64,000 bases of DNA from Sulfobacillus thermosulfidooxidans DSM 9293 (GCF_900176145.1 NZ_FWWY01000001.1:2070487-2134486); one strand, 5' to 3'; shown: positions 50,081 through 59,175, counted from the stretch's first letter. The notes: generated from the letters alone by a model not told the origin. A program made the numbers and translations.

Positions 50081-51874
50081 TTAACGGGTTAAGACATTGA
50101 CCGTATTGGTATTATCGTTGGTGAAATAAACGAGCAGTTCCCCGTTATTGTCTAAGGCTACATACACGCCAAAGAGTGCGGATCCTGCTCCGGTGACAGG
50201 GTTGACTGGTGTTTTATCGAGTAGTCGTGCCGAAACGAGTTGCCCGGTGCGGGGATTGATTTCAATGGCTCGGTTATCGCCTTGGTTCACGGCGATTAGG
50301 TTTCCATTTTCGGGATTAAACCCGAGTCCTGCAGGCTTATTTAAGGGCGGCCCTTGATAAATTTTCAGTCCTGAACCGAGATCCGTTTGCGCTGTGCTCA
50401 CGGGAGCCAATACGGAAATACTGTTGTCGGCGCCGTCGGCAATATACAGGGCATCGCCCATGGGAAGCCAAATCATGCCTTGAGGGCCAAATACGGTATT
50501 GATATTGGTCCCAACATGGGCAAAACCTGACCCAATTTGGAGGGTGACGGAATCCTCGTTGAAGTCAGGCGGGTGGAACTCGGTGAATCGGTCGATAGTA
50601 CCGGACAGGACGTTGGTGGAAAAGAATGCAACCGGGAGCCCATAAAATTCGCCAAAGTTAAATTGCATGCCCCACGGACCATCAAAAAGATCACGATGAA
50701 TATCTCCGCCTGAAAATAGGGTTCCATTGGGAGAAATGACCTGTACCAGGCCTTGACTGCCATCGGTGGCAAAGCCGTAGTCAGCAATCCACGTAGCGCC
50801 GAGATTGGAGGTCGAGATCGCAATGGGGGCCATGGCACCCGCAAAAAAACGTTCTGGACGGCCATTAACAATCCGTTCCAAGGTGCTTCCAAGCCCCATC
50901 ACGCCGTTGGCGTTGTTGATATTGGATACCAAGAGGTCGCCGTGTTTCAGTATCGTGTTGGTATCATCAAAGGTATTGGGGGCCAATAACACGCCATAAG
51001 GATTTTGATCACCATTGACGGGATCAATGGTCGATGAAATGACCTGAATATGGGAGAGACTTCCGATTCGTCCCCGGGGAAAAGCGTCAGCGGAATACCA
51101 AAATACCGGATTAGAACGTCCTAGCGCGTAAAAGGTTTGAGGGCCGCAAATGCCATCGGCGGTAATGCCAAATGCCTCTTGGAAGTGTTTAACGGCATGA
51201 CGGGTGACGGATCCAAAATAGCCATCGATGCGTCCAGAATAAAATCCAAGATTTTGCAAGATCACTTGCAGTCCGGCGGTGTCAAATCCGTTGATGCCTT
51301 CGTGTAATGTTCTGCCTCCGGTGATAGCCGTAATCCACAAGATATCAAACGTATCGGGTCCGACATTGCCATCAAACGCAATATCCCAGTGCCGATAGAC
51401 AATATTGTCTCCTTGAAACGCCAGCACCGCTTTGGAGGTCGGCGTATCAAAATCGCCTGTCGCGGCTTGGTTGAGAATGGTAGCATAGCGAAGACAATTG
51501 AGGCGATTTTGAAGAACGATGACGTCGCCTCCTGTGATCGGGGCTGCAAGACTGCGCGAGCCAAAGGCGGGGCCGCCATACGCACGATTGTCTTGACCCA
51601 TGACTCGGTAAGTTTGTGGTCCCACAATGCCGTCGACACAAATTCCAAAATAACTTTGTATATTCGCTGCTGCCTTTTGACTTTCGCGGTCAAAAACTCC
51701 TGTGATGGGAATTGGGGAACCCATGGGCCCATTGGGAGGGTTCATCAGCTCTAACAAGGTATTATAAAGGCGCTGAAACACTTTGACATCGGTTCCTGTC
51801 AAGAGGGGTCTTTTTAGCCGTAGTACACGAGAACCAAAGGGTACACGCGGCAACTGACCCGCAAAATTTCCCAT
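50081..51874 (-). CDS. Three peptidoglycan-binding domains fused to a beta-propeller
   Basis: The 597-residue protein has three PG_binding_1-type repeats in its first half (about 16-95, 105-180, 190-255; markers CVDGIVGPQTYRVMG, FDGNVGPDTFDILW, GRIDGYFGSVTRHAVKHFQ, ADGICGPQTFYALG). An NHL/TIGR03118-like beta-propeller region follows (about 275-595, with repeated NPENGNLIAVNQGDN- and ADGADNSISVLAP-type strands). No signal peptide or membrane helix is visible at the N-terminus, so its route to the cell wall is unclear. GAAGGAGG precedes the ATG. It is monocistronic and its function is unknown; it may be a wall-bound surface protein. Confidence 0.8.
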   Translation of the reverse strand: MGNFAGQLPRVPFGSRVLRLKRPLLTGTDVKVFQRLYNTLLELMNPPNGPMGSPIPITGVFDRESQKAAANIQSYFGICVDGIVGPQTYRVMGQDNRAYGGPAFGSRSLAAPITGGDVIVLQNRLNCLRYATILNQAATGDFDTPTSKAVLAFQGDNIVYRHWDIAFDGNVGPDTFDILWITAITGGRTLHEGINGFDTAGLQVILQNLGFYSGRIDGYFGSVTRHAVKHFQEAFGITADGICGPQTFYALGRSNPVFWYSADAFPRGRIGSLSHIQVISSTIDPVNGDQNPYGVLLAPNTFDDTNTILKHGDLLVSNINNANGVMGLGSTLERIVNGRPERFFAGAMAPIAISTSNLGATWIADYGFATDGSQGLVQVISPNGTLFSGGDIHRDLFDGPWGMQFNFGEFYGLPVAFFSTNVLSGTIDRFTEFHPPDFNEDSVTLQIGSGFAHVGTNINTVFGPQGMIWLPMGDALYIADGADNSISVLAPVSTAQTDLGSGLKIYQGPPLNKPAGLGFNPENGNLIAVNQGDNRAIEINPRTGQLVSARLLDKTPVNPVTGAGSALFGVYVALDNNGELLVYFTNDNTNTVNVLTR

Positions 51875-51975
51875 AAGCTATTCCTCCTTCGGCTTTTTTA
51901 GCCTTCGGTGGAATAATATGGTGAATGAGGGAAAATGTGATAAAATCATCCAGAAATCATGAACGAGTTGTCATC

Positions 51976-52004
51976 TTGTCTTTATTCGCGAATTTTGTTA
52001 GAAT
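51976..52004 (+). promoter_or_regulatory. Sigma-A-type promoter of rpmE
   Basis: TTGTCT (51976-51981) and TAGAAT (51999-52004) are 17 bases apart, with start codon 52045 downstream. Confidence 0.78.
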
Positions 52005-52044
52005 ATCCCGTGCATTTGGAGTGGTCCGGGAAGAAGGTGAGAGC

Positions 52045-52245
52045 ATGAAGGATGGAATTCACCCGGCGTATCAGCGAACCACAGTGACTTGTGCTTGTGG
52101 GGCCGTTTATCATGTCGGATCAACGAAAACGAACTTACGTATTGAAATTTGTGGACAGTGCCACCCTCTATATACCGGGAAGCAGCGAATTGTCGACACC
52201 GGCGGACGTGTCGAGCGCTTCAAGAAGCGTTATGGTATGAAATAA
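52045..52245 (+). CDS. rpmE: 50S ribosomal protein L31
   Basis: The 66-residue protein is the zinc-binding (C+) form, with CACG and CGQCH pairs. It begins [10 protein letters not shown] and ends [10 protein letters not shown] as in L31 proteins. The start at 52045 follows GAAGGTGAGAG; the longer upstream reading is not supported. It has its own promoter and a strong terminator. Confidence 0.96.
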   Translation: MKDGIHPAYQRTTVTCACGAVYHVGSTKTNLRIEICGQCHPLYTGKQRIVDTGGRVERFKKRYGMK

Positions 52246-52252
52246 TCCCCGA

Positions 52253-52277
52253 ACAGAGCCGGTGGCTCTGTTTTTTT
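52253..52277 (+). terminator. Rho-independent terminator of rpmE
   Basis: ACAGAGCC (52253-52260) pairs with GGCTCTGT (52264-52271), followed by a run of seven T. Confidence 0.93.
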
Positions 52278-52333
52278 GTGCGTGATAAGCAACCCAAGAC
52301 ATTGGGATAGATTTATAGAAAGAAGGTGGAAGG

Positions 52334-53407
52334 ATGGATGATACGACGCGGGCGCGATTAGAGGCAGCCAAGGCGCATTATCATGAAGTCCAAGAAGTTT
52401 TGTCAGATCCTCAAGTCGCGTCGAATCCCGAGCTGTTACGGAAGTATGCTCAGGAATTAGCGGAATGGGAGGATGTCGTCAATCATTACGCGTCTTATTT
52501 ATCGCTAAGCGAGGAGCTGGAAACTCTGAAGGAAATGGCGCGTGAAGAAACCGATGAACGGGGTTGGTTGGAACAGGAAATGGATAAGACCCGCCAACAA
52601 TTGGATCGCGTCGAACAAGAGATTCAGCGCCTCTTAACACCTTCTGATCCCAACGATTCCAAAAATGTCATTATGGAAATCCGGGCCGGCGCGGGAGGCG
52701 AAGAAGCGGCGTTATTTGCCGCGGATTTATTTCGCCTTTATGTCCGGTATGCGGAGCGTCATGGATGGAAAACCGAATTATTGTCGGTCAATGAGACAGA
52801 TATCGGTGGCTATAAAGAAATTATCTTTATGATTGAAGGAACTGGAGCCTATAGCCATCTTAAATTTGAACGCGGTGTGCACCGTGTTCAACGCGTTCCG
52901 GTCACCGAAGCCGGTGGACGCATTCATACCTCAACGGTGACGGTTGCTGTTTTGCCAGAAGTTGAGGAAGTCGAAGTGAACATTGATCCCGATGATTTGC
53001 GTATCGATACAATGCGTTCAAGTGGAGCGGGTGGACAGCATGTGAACAAGACCGAGTCGGCGGTGCGGATTACTCATATTCCCACCGGTATCGTTGTCTC
53101 TTGCCAAGACGAAAAATCGCAATTGAAAAACCGGGATAAGGCGATGAAGGTTTTGCGGGCCCGTCTGAAGAACCTCTATGATTCGACACAAGCTAAAGAA
53201 ATCGCGGATGAGAGACGTCAGCAAGTAGGGACTGGCGATCGCTCTGAACGGATTCGCACCTATAATTTTCCTCAAGGTCGCGTGACCGATCACCGCGTAG
53301 GAATTACCTTGCACCAGCTTGAAGAGGTTTTAGATGGCGACATCGAAGAAATTATTTCAGCTTTACAAGCTCAAGAACAAGAAGAACGGTTACAGCACGA
53401 ATCATGA
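52334..53407 (+). CDS. prfA: Peptide chain release factor 1
   Basis: The 357-residue protein recognises UAA and UAG. It has the GGQ motif at 233-235 ([14 protein letters not shown]) and the PxT anticodon-like tripeptide P189-V-T191, typical of RF1 rather than RF2 (SPF). Domain order and length are normal. AAGGTGGAAGG precedes the ATG. The stop overlaps prmC by four bases, and prmC methylates the GGQ glutamine. Confidence 0.97.
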   Translation: MDDTTRARLEAAKAHYHEVQEVLSDPQVASNPELLRKYAQELAEWEDVVNHYASYLSLSEELETLKEMAREETDERGWLEQEMDKTRQQLDRVEQEIQRLLTPSDPNDSKNVIMEIRAGAGGEEAALFAADLFRLYVRYAERHGWKTELLSVNETDIGGYKEIIFMIEGTGAYSHLKFERGVHRVQRVPVTEAGGRIHTSTVTVAVLPEVEEVEVNIDPDDLRIDTMRSSGAGGQHVNKTESAVRITHIPTGIVVSCQDEKSQLKNRDKAMKVLRARLKNLYDSTQAKEIADERRQQVGTGDRSERIRTYNFPQGRVTDHRVGITLHQLEEVLDGDIEEIISALQAQEQEERLQHES

Positions 53408-54264
53408 AAGACGATTGGAAAGTCCTAGTAAGAGAAGCCGCTCGTGAACTGCAAAAGGCGGGGATTGACGAACCTTATGCCGAAGCGGAGCAACTATGGT
53501 ATCAGGTTTCGGGAACCACTATGACCGAGTGGCTACTAGGGCGGGGACAAATTACTCAAAGTCTTTTGCAAAAATATCATGCCGCCGTGAGTCGTCGGGT
53601 AAAGCGCGTGCCCTTTCACTATATTACGGGAACACGGGAATTTATGGGGCTCACGTTTCACGTTGATCCCCGGGTCCTTATTCCCCGGCCGGAAACCGAA
53701 CATCTTGTCGAACGGGTTTTGCGAGATGCCTCTCATGAATCCTTAACTATTGTTGATGTCGGCACCGGAAGTGGGGCAATTGCCGTAAGCTTAGCCCATT
53801 TTGGATCACCTTTATGGCAGATTATTGCCACAGACGTGAGCCAAGAGGCTTTGCATGTGGCCAAAGAAAACGCCAAGAAAATCCTCTCCCACGGGGAGAT
53901 TCGTTTTGTCCACAGTGATTTATTATCCGCGTTAAAGGGCCCTATCGATATTGTGGTGGCAAATTTGCCTTACGTGGCAGACACCCAGGCTCAACATCTT
54001 ATGCCGGAATTATCTTATGAGCCGGACTTAGCACTGTACGCCAGTGATCAAGGTCTTAGCATAATTCGCCGTCTCATTGAGCAATTGCCCGCAAAACTCG
54101 CGTCTTCAGGATGTGTATACTTAGAAATAGGTCAGGGACAGGCAGATGCCGTGGAAAAAATGTTCCAAGCGCAAGGACTTCGTGTTTTGCCCAGAACCCA
54201 GGATTTGGCGGGGATTGATAGGGTTGTCGCGGCTAAGAAATGGGAACCGGGCTTTGAGGCATGA
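53404..54264 (+). CDS. prmC: Release factor glutamine methyltransferase PrmC
   Basis: The 286-residue protein has a helical N-terminal domain and a Rossmann methyltransferase domain with [15 protein letters not shown] (motif I). The catalytic motif is NLPY ([10 protein letters not shown]) instead of the usual NPPY. It methylates the GGQ glutamine of release factors. ATGA overlap with prfA ensures coupling. [12 protein letters not shown] precedes motif I as in the family. Confidence 0.93.
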   Translation: MKDDWKVLVREAARELQKAGIDEPYAEAEQLWYQVSGTTMTEWLLGRGQITQSLLQKYHAAVSRRVKRVPFHYITGTREFMGLTFHVDPRVLIPRPETEHLVERVLRDASHESLTIVDVGTGSGAIAVSLAHFGSPLWQIIATDVSQEALHVAKENAKKILSHGEIRFVHSDLLSALKGPIDIVVANLPYVADTQAQHLMPELSYEPDLALYASDQGLSIIRRLIEQLPAKLASSGCVYLEIGQGQADAVEKMFQAQGLRVLPRTQDLAGIDRVVAAKKWEPGFEA

Positions 54265-54314
54265 GCCGTCACAGAGGGTAAATACCGTTAAATAAGGAGA
54301 ATAGGAGGATATCC

Positions 54315-54641
54315 ATGGCCCAAGAAATCACAGCGGAAGAATTGGCGCATCGCCTAAGGCATGTTGATCCCGATCATCCCATAATTGTTATTGATGTCCG
54401 TTTAGGGCAAATTGGTGCGATTCCCGGTGCTCAGCATGTTCCCGTTACGGATTTAGAAGATCAACCCTGGGACTGGGATCCGGACGCCGAACTGGTCGTA
54501 TATTGCCAGCTGGGCAAAGGGGGCAGCGAATATGCTGCCGAGGTGCTCGAAGAACAAGGGTACCGTAAAGTTTACAAATTGGTCGGAGGCATGGAAGCCT
54601 GGGAGACGTATTTAAAGGAGCATCCGCAAGAGTCTTTCTAA
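54315..54641 (+). CDS. Rhodanese-like sulfurtransferase domain protein
   Basis: The 108-residue single rhodanese domain has IDVRLGQIGAIPGAQHVP and the active-site loop VVYCQLGKGGSEYAAE with C64. The loop of six or more residues after the cysteine is typical of sulfurtransferases. It probably moves sulfane sulfur and could assist the sulfur-oxidation proteins. AGGAGGATATCC sets the start. Confidence 0.9.
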   Translation: MAQEITAEELAHRLRHVDPDHPIIVIDVRLGQIGAIPGAQHVPVTDLEDQPWDWDPDAELVVYCQLGKGGSEYAAEVLEEQGYRKVYKLVGGMEAWETYLKEHPQESF

Positions 54642-54687
54642 CGATGAAGAGCGCTCCCAGAATCCGCCCAGGGAAAAGGGGGCAAAA

Positions 54688-55941
54688 ATGATGACGGAAG
54701 CGCAAATTTCTCTGGGGGCCCTCGCGCTATTATATGTGTTCTTGATTGGCGACTGGTTTCACCGGGCCTGGGCGGCTTTGGGGGTTGCGGTCCTTTTAGT
54801 CTTATTGCATGTCATTACTATTCGCGAAGCATTGTCCTCTATCGATATCAATACCATTAGTTTGCTTTTGGGCATGATGGTCTTGGTAGGCCTTTTAGGG
54901 CAAGCCGGATTATTTTTTCGCTTTGGGTTAAAGGCGCGCCAGATTGCCCAGGGGGAACCGCGGCGGCTTTTATGGGTCTTTTTTATTCTCACTGCGGTGA
55001 TTTCGGCGTTTTTGGATAACGTGACAACGATTCTGTTATTGTCGCCGGCTTTGTTTCGCGCCGCCGAAGGGATGGATTTGGATCCGGTTCCCTTTTTGAT
55101 GGCCATGGTGGCTGCGTCCAATTTGGGCGGACTCGGGACCCTCATTGGGGATCCGCCGAATATTCTCATTGGTACCGCAGCTAATTTATCGTTTAATGCC
55201 TTTATTGCCATGTTAGGCTTACCCGCCTTGATTTTACTGATTGGGGTCGCTGTCACTTTGCCTTGGCGTTTCAAATGGGAAAAAAACCCTCAGGGCGTGG
55301 TGGTGGATCCCTACCAAGTACCCGGCGAATTTCCTTTAGCACACCGGTTAATGCCGCTGTTGGGGGTTTTAGGGCTAGTCCTTATCGCCTTTGTACTTCA
55401 ACGTTTACTCCATGTGAGTTCAGGCCAAATAGCCATCGGCGGCGCTACACTAGGTCTTATCGTATCGGGACCCAGGGTCGGTCGATTTTGGACCATGGTG
55501 GATTGGGGAACTCTCGGCTTTTTTGTGGGCATATTTGTGTTGGTAGGTGCCTTAGAACATGGTGGAGTCATTAGTCATATTGCACGGTTTTTAGCAAGTC
55601 AGCAATTAGGAAATGGGCTTGCCCTTATTATTTTATTGGGGAGTGCTATATTGTCGGCACTGGTGGATAACGTGCCCTTGGTCGCGGCCATGATTCCTTT
55701 AATTCGAAATTTATTGCACCTCTATCCTGGGTATGGCATGGAATTATGGGTGGCTTTAGCCATGGGAGCGGCGATTGGCGGCAATGCGACCATTATTGGA
55801 GCGTCTGCGAATGTTGTGGCCCAAGGGTTGGCACAGGAACGAGGCTACTCGTTAAATTTTCGAAGGTATTTGCCTTTTGGACTACAAGTCTTTGCCGTGA
55901 CCTTAATTTTGGGAACGCTTTATATTGCCGTGGTGGCTTAG
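54688..55941 (+). CDS. Ion transporter superfamily permease (ArsB/NhaD/SLC13-like)
   Basis: The 417-residue protein has about eleven helices and two inverted-repeat halves. Each half carries the reentrant-loop pattern of the ion-transporter superfamily: FLDNVTTILLLSPA, then GTLIGDPPNILIG in the first half, and LVDNVPLVAAMIP, then GGNATIIGASANVV in the second. It may move arsenite, sodium/protons or dicarboxylates; the exact ion is not visible. Its ATG (54688 or 54691) follows GGGGG. It overlaps no neighbour and precedes the Sua5 gene. Confidence 0.85.
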   Translation: MMTEAQISLGALALLYVFLIGDWFHRAWAALGVAVLLVLLHVITIREALSSIDINTISLLLGMMVLVGLLGQAGLFFRFGLKARQIAQGEPRRLLWVFFILTAVISAFLDNVTTILLLSPALFRAAEGMDLDPVPFLMAMVAASNLGGLGTLIGDPPNILIGTAANLSFNAFIAMLGLPALILLIGVAVTLPWRFKWEKNPQGVVVDPYQVPGEFPLAHRLMPLLGVLGLVLIAFVLQRLLHVSSGQIAIGGATLGLIVSGPRVGRFWTMVDWGTLGFFVGIFVLVGALEHGGVISHIARFLASQQLGNGLALIILLGSAILSALVDNVPLVAAMIPLIRNLLHLYPGYGMELWVALAMGAAIGGNATIIGASANVVAQGLAQERGYSLNFRRYLPFGLQVFAVTLILGTLYIAVVA

Positions 55942-55990
55942 GTCAGAATTCGGACTAGAGGGTATTGGGCTTGCAAGAAAGGGGCAGATT

Positions 55991-56989
55991 ATGCAGACCG
56001 TCATGTTAACGGCAGACCAATTGGATCAAGCGATTGCGGCTTTAAAGCAGGGCGAGGTGGTGGCTTTTCCCACCGAAACCGTTTATGGTCTTGGGGCTGA
56101 TGCGACCAATGAACAAGCCTGCCAAAAAATATTTCAAGCGAAAGGGCGCCCGGCTGACAATCCTCTTATCGTTCATGTTTTAGATCAAGATGGATTAGAA
56201 GCGGTTACGGGCGGTCGTGTTCCGTCAACAGCCCGTATTCTCGTCGAAAAGTTTTGGCCAGGACCTTTAACCGTGGTGGTCGCATCCAATGATAAGATCC
56301 CCCTCTCGGTGCGAGGAGGAATGCCAACGGTGGCCGTGAGAGCCCCAAGTCATCCCATTGCCCGGAAATTGATTGAAGGGCTAGGCCGTCCCATTGCAGC
56401 ACCGAGTGCGAACCGATCGGGACGCCCCAGCCCCACGCGAGCATTAGATGTTTTTCACGATTTACAGGGACGGGTTCCTTTTATTATCGATGGGGGAGAA
56501 AGTTTTGTTGGCTTGGAATCGACGATTGTCGATTGTTCATTGCCTGAACCGGTCTTATTGCGCCCGGGATTTATTGGGCTTGAGACGTTAGAATCGGTAT
56601 TAGGGCAAAGAGTGTTATTGCCCGGGGCTCATACACCGCATAAGGCACCGGGCATGAAATACCGTCATTATGCGCCCCAAGCTCCGGTAATTTGGATTAA
56701 TATGAGAGAGGATCGTCGTATTGAGGAGACATTATCACACCTCAAACAGGAATTTGACCCGGTCGCGCTCTTAGCTCCTCAAAAATGGCAAGACTACCCG
56801 GTGTCATTCTTCCGAGTTTTGGGAGAAGGGGTAGACGAGGTGGCTCATGAGTTATTTACTGGGTTTCGAGAACTTGATAACAAGAAACCTGGGGCGATTG
56901 TGGTGATATGGCCTGAAGATGATAGCGGGGTAGGACTTGCCATCGCCAATCGTCTCGGTAAAGCTGCCTCAAGGCAGGTGAAAGAGTAA
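55991..56989 (+). CDS. Threonylcarbamoyl-AMP synthase (Sua5/YwlC)
   Basis: The 332-residue protein has the YrdC domain (VAFPTETVYGLGADATNEQAC, KGRPADNPLIVHV, SANRSGRPSPTRALDV) and the extra C-terminal Sua5 domain (about 235-330), making it the long form. It forms threonylcarbamoyl-AMP for tRNA t6A modification. The ATG at 55991 follows AAAGGGG; a longer upstream reading enters the permease gene. Its stop overlaps ywlE by one base. Confidence 0.94.
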   Translation: MQTVMLTADQLDQAIAALKQGEVVAFPTETVYGLGADATNEQACQKIFQAKGRPADNPLIVHVLDQDGLEAVTGGRVPSTARILVEKFWPGPLTVVVASNDKIPLSVRGGMPTVAVRAPSHPIARKLIEGLGRPIAAPSANRSGRPSPTRALDVFHDLQGRVPFIIDGGESFVGLESTIVDCSLPEPVLLRPGFIGLETLESVLGQRVLLPGAHTPHKAPGMKYRHYAPQAPVIWINMREDRRIEETLSHLKQEFDPVALLAPQKWQDYPVSFFRVLGEGVDEVAHELFTGFRELDNKKPGAIVVIWPEDDSGVGLAIANRLGKAASRQVKE

Positions 56990-57468
56990 TGGCTGATATT
57001 CCCAGAATCCTGTTTGTTTGTACGGGGAATACGTGCCGAAGTCCGATGGCTGAAGCATTATGGAAAGCCTTATGTCATGATCAGTGTGTGGTCGACTCGG
57101 CCGGGCTCGCGGCATGGCCTGGGCAAGCGGCTCAGGAATATGCCATAGAAGCGGTGAAACCCTATGGAGGGGACTTACAACATCATAGGTCCCAAGATCT
57201 CCGCGACGTGAGGGGAGAGTTTGACTGGATTTTTACCATGACAGGCTCACAAGCTGAGCAGTTAAAACATATGCGACCCGAATGGGAAGACAAAATTTTT
57301 GTTTTGCCACAGTTTTTAGGGGAAGAGGAAGACATCGCTGATCCCATTGGCACGAACCAGGTGTCTTATGATTCGCTGGCATGGCGGCTCTATCGCTTAC
57401 TATCAGAGTTAAAAACGCGCCTTGTCGATGAAACATCATCGGCAAAGCCAGAAGACAGGGAGGAATAA
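56989..57468 (+). CDS. Low-molecular-weight phosphatase, arginine phosphatase-like (YwlE)
   Basis: The 159-residue protein has the phosphatase loop FVCTGNTCRSPMAEAL (nucleophile C11, R17) and the acid in DPIGTN (about 117). The threonine in CTGNTCRS is the residue reported to specify phosphoarginine over phosphotyrosine, so an arginine phosphatase is likely. It is coupled to Sua5 upstream and RpiB downstream, an order found in Bacillus-type genomes. Confidence 0.92.
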   Translation: MADIPRILFVCTGNTCRSPMAEALWKALCHDQCVVDSAGLAAWPGQAAQEYAIEAVKPYGGDLQHHRSQDLRDVRGEFDWIFTMTGSQAEQLKHMRPEWEDKIFVLPQFLGEEEDIADPIGTNQVSYDSLAWRLYRLLSELKTRLVDETSSAKPEDREE

Positions 57469-57472
57469 ATAC

Positions 57473-57919
57473 ATGCGAATCGCCGTGGGTGCAGATCATG
57501 CGGGATGGCCTTTAAAAGAAACGCTTGTGAATTACTTGATCGATAAGGGATGGGATGTGGAAGATTTCGGGACGTTTGGTCCTGAATCTGTCGATTATCC
57601 CGATTATGCGAACAAGGTGGCTCTAGCTGTAGCCAATGGCGATGCCGAACGCGGGCTACTGATTTGCGGCAGTGGACAAGGCATGTGCATTGTGGCCAAC
57701 AAAACGCAAGGGGTTCGGGCATCATTAGCGCATGATGTGGTATCGGCCCGCTTGGCTCGTCAGCATAACGATGCCAATGTTTTGACCATGGGAGCTCGGT
57801 TTGTCGCGCCCGAATTGGCTGAAGAGATTTTATCGGTTTGGCTCGATACGCCGTATGAAGGGGGACGTCATGCCAGGCGCCTAGAGAAAATCGAGCAAAT
57901 TGAGCGGCGGAGTATTTAA
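57473..57919 (+). CDS. rpiB: Ribose-5-phosphate isomerase B
   Basis: The 148-residue enzyme has AVGADHAGWPLKETL, DYPDYANKVA and the active-site CGSGQGMCIVANKTQGVRA (catalytic first cysteine). It interconverts ribose-5-P and ribulose-5-P. ATG 57473 follows AGGGAGGAATAAAT; an in-frame start at 57422 would overlap ywlE. Its stop is followed by a hairpin. Confidence 0.95.
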   Translation: MRIAVGADHAGWPLKETLVNYLIDKGWDVEDFGTFGPESVDYPDYANKVALAVANGDAERGLLICGSGQGMCIVANKTQGVRASLAHDVVSARLARQHNDANVLTMGARFVAPELAEEILSVWLDTPYEGGRHARRLEKIEQIERRSI

Positions 57920-57930
57920 GGAATTTTCTA

Positions 57931-57971
57931 ACAAAAGGTTGTCGTGCAACACTCAGGCGGCAACCTTTTGT
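57931..57971 (+). terminator. Hairpin between rpiB and upp
   Basis: ACAAAAGGTTG (57931-57941) pairs perfectly with CAACCTTTTGT (57961-57971), enclosing a 19-base loop. Downstream is GAATTTG, a weak T tract, so it may be only a partial terminator. Confidence 0.65.
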
Positions 57972-58008
57972 GAATTTGATATATTTAACAAAGAAACGAG
58001 GAATTCGT

Positions 58009-58635
58009 ATGTTAGTCGTCGTCGATCACCCGCTGATTAAGGTACACATAACTGTTCTGAGAGATCATATGACGGGAACGGATGAGTTTCGTTCACGTCT
58101 CACGGCATTAACGCGATTATTGGCGTTTCCTGTGCTTCAAGATTTGGACATTGTACCAATGACAGTGACAACCCCGTTGGCGCAAACTACGGGATATAAG
58201 CTGGATAAAGTTCCCGTACTTGTCCCGGTTTTGCGTGCCGGTTTGGGGATGGTCGAAGGATTTCGTGATGTGGTTCCCAATACTGTGGTATCCCATTTGG
58301 GAATGTACCGGGATCATCACACGTTAAAGCCGATTCGGTATTACAGTAATTTCCCGACTTCGTATCATGATCATCCGGTGATCTTGCTCGATCCGATGCT
58401 GGCGACAGGAGGATCGGCGGTTGACGCGTTAGATTATTTAAAGCAAGAGGGTGCGCAAAATATTCGTGTGGTGAGTATTATCAGCGCTCCCGAAGGAATT
58501 AAGAAAGTCGACGAGTGCCATCCCGATGTCAATGTATTTACGGCTCAACTGGATGAAGGATTGAATGATCTTGGATATATCCTTCCTGGCCTGGGAGATG
58601 CGGGAGATCGTCAATTTGGTACGGTCCTCGATTAA
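58009..58635 (+). CDS. upp: Uracil phosphoribosyltransferase
   Basis: The 208-residue salvage enzyme forms UMP from uracil and PRPP. Signatures are HPLIKVHITVLRDHMTG at the start, VPVLRAGLGMVEG, the PRPP loop VILLDPMLATGGSA and GYILPGLGDAGDRQFGT at the end. The ATG at 58009 follows ACGAGGAATT. It is the last gene before the ATP synthase operon. Confidence 0.96.
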   Translation: MLVVVDHPLIKVHITVLRDHMTGTDEFRSRLTALTRLLAFPVLQDLDIVPMTVTTPLAQTTGYKLDKVPVLVPVLRAGLGMVEGFRDVVPNTVVSHLGMYRDHHTLKPIRYYSNFPTSYHDHPVILLDPMLATGGSAVDALDYLKQEGAQNIRVVSIISAPEGIKKVDECHPDVNVFTAQLDEGLNDLGYILPGLGDAGDRQFGTVLD

Positions 58636-58675
58636 TGTCGACACTTGGAATTTGATGAAACCTAGCCCGCCGTGT

Positions 58676-58915
58676 CTATTGACGGGCTATTGTGCCTGGA
58701 CTATACTTATCGATCGTGAGGGTATCACCTTCATACCCATATTGGTATCTGCCGTATACTTGCAGACTGCCATGATCTTCCCGAAATTGGCCCAATTTGG
58801 CGGTAGAGACACTGCAGTGGTTTTCGCGCATCAGTCTCTTCAGCCAAGGCACGTGGTGGGAGTCTGCCTGGCGGGATTTGATAATTATGCCGATTATGGG
58901 CAAACTTTCAACCAT
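58676..58915 (-). CDS. Small ferredoxin-fold-like protein, possible hydrogenase-regulator (TM1266) relative
   Basis: The 79-codon minus-strand frame starts ATG at 58915 and reads LPIIGIIIKSRQADSHHV, ENHCSVSTAKLGQF and HGSLQVYGR. This pattern (G-I/V-x-V-x-x-R, then C-x-V-x-T-x-LG and L-x-VYG) resembles the small TM1266-type proteins annotated as iron-only hydrogenase system regulators. No ribosome site is evident, and it overlaps the atp promoter in antisense. If real, it is a gene between upp and atpZ on the opposite strand. The alternative is a chance frame. Confidence 0.4.
   Translation of the reverse strand: MVESLPIIGIIIKSRQADSHHVPWLKRLMRENHCSVSTAKLGQFREDHGSLQVYGRYQYGYEGDTLTIDKYSPGTIARQ
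58679..58707 (+). promoter_or_regulatory. Sigma-A-type promoter of ATP synthase operon
   Basis: TTGACG (58679-58684) and TATACT (58702-58707) have a 17-base spacer. A 7-bp stem TAGCCCG/CGGGCTA (58663-58669 and 58683-58689) overlaps the -35 box. The predicted leader before atpZ is over 220 bases. Confidence 0.8.
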
Positions 58916-58938
58916 TGAATTGTCCAAGAAGAGGGTGA

Positions 58939-59175
58939 CTGACGACGGGATCAGAGAAGAACGGCAAACGTCCATTAACTGCAGCCCGCGGTATCGGAGT
59001 CGCGATGGCGCTGTCGATTCAACTGGTCTTTTCCGTCATCATCGGAGTGCTTCTCGGGCAATGGCTTGATAGGGTGCTGCACACTGCGCCACTTTTTACA
59101 GTGCTGGGTGTCCTCTTAGGTATAGGAGCTGGTATGTATGGAGTTTACCACCTGGCTCGGGTTCTCCTAAAGTGA
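58939..59175 (+). CDS. AtpZ/AtpI-type small membrane protein
   Basis: A short frame reads GIGVAMALSIQLVFSVIIG, then LLGQWLDRVL and LLGIGAGMYGVYHLAR. These are two membrane helices joined by the conserved GxWLD motif of AtpZ-like proteins found at the head of ATP synthase operons. In-frame starts are a CTG at 58939 (after an in-frame stop and a GAGGGTGA site, 78 residues) or ATG 59005 (56 residues, which cuts into the first helix region). It overlaps the next gene by four bases. It may help ion supply or assembly of the enzyme. Confidence 0.75.
   Translation: MTTGSEKNGKRPLTAARGIGVAMALSIQLVFSVIIGVLLGQWLDRVLHTAPLFTVLGVLLGIGAGMYGVYHLARVLLK

Noticed and set aside
58663-58689. Terminator of upp
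   Set aside because: The 7-bp stem is not followed by a T tract and overlaps the -35 box of the next promoter, so I list it only with that promoter.
58797-59069. 90-codon plus-strand frame before atpI
   Set aside because: It is out of frame with the clear AtpZ reading that shares the region and encodes no recognisable segment.
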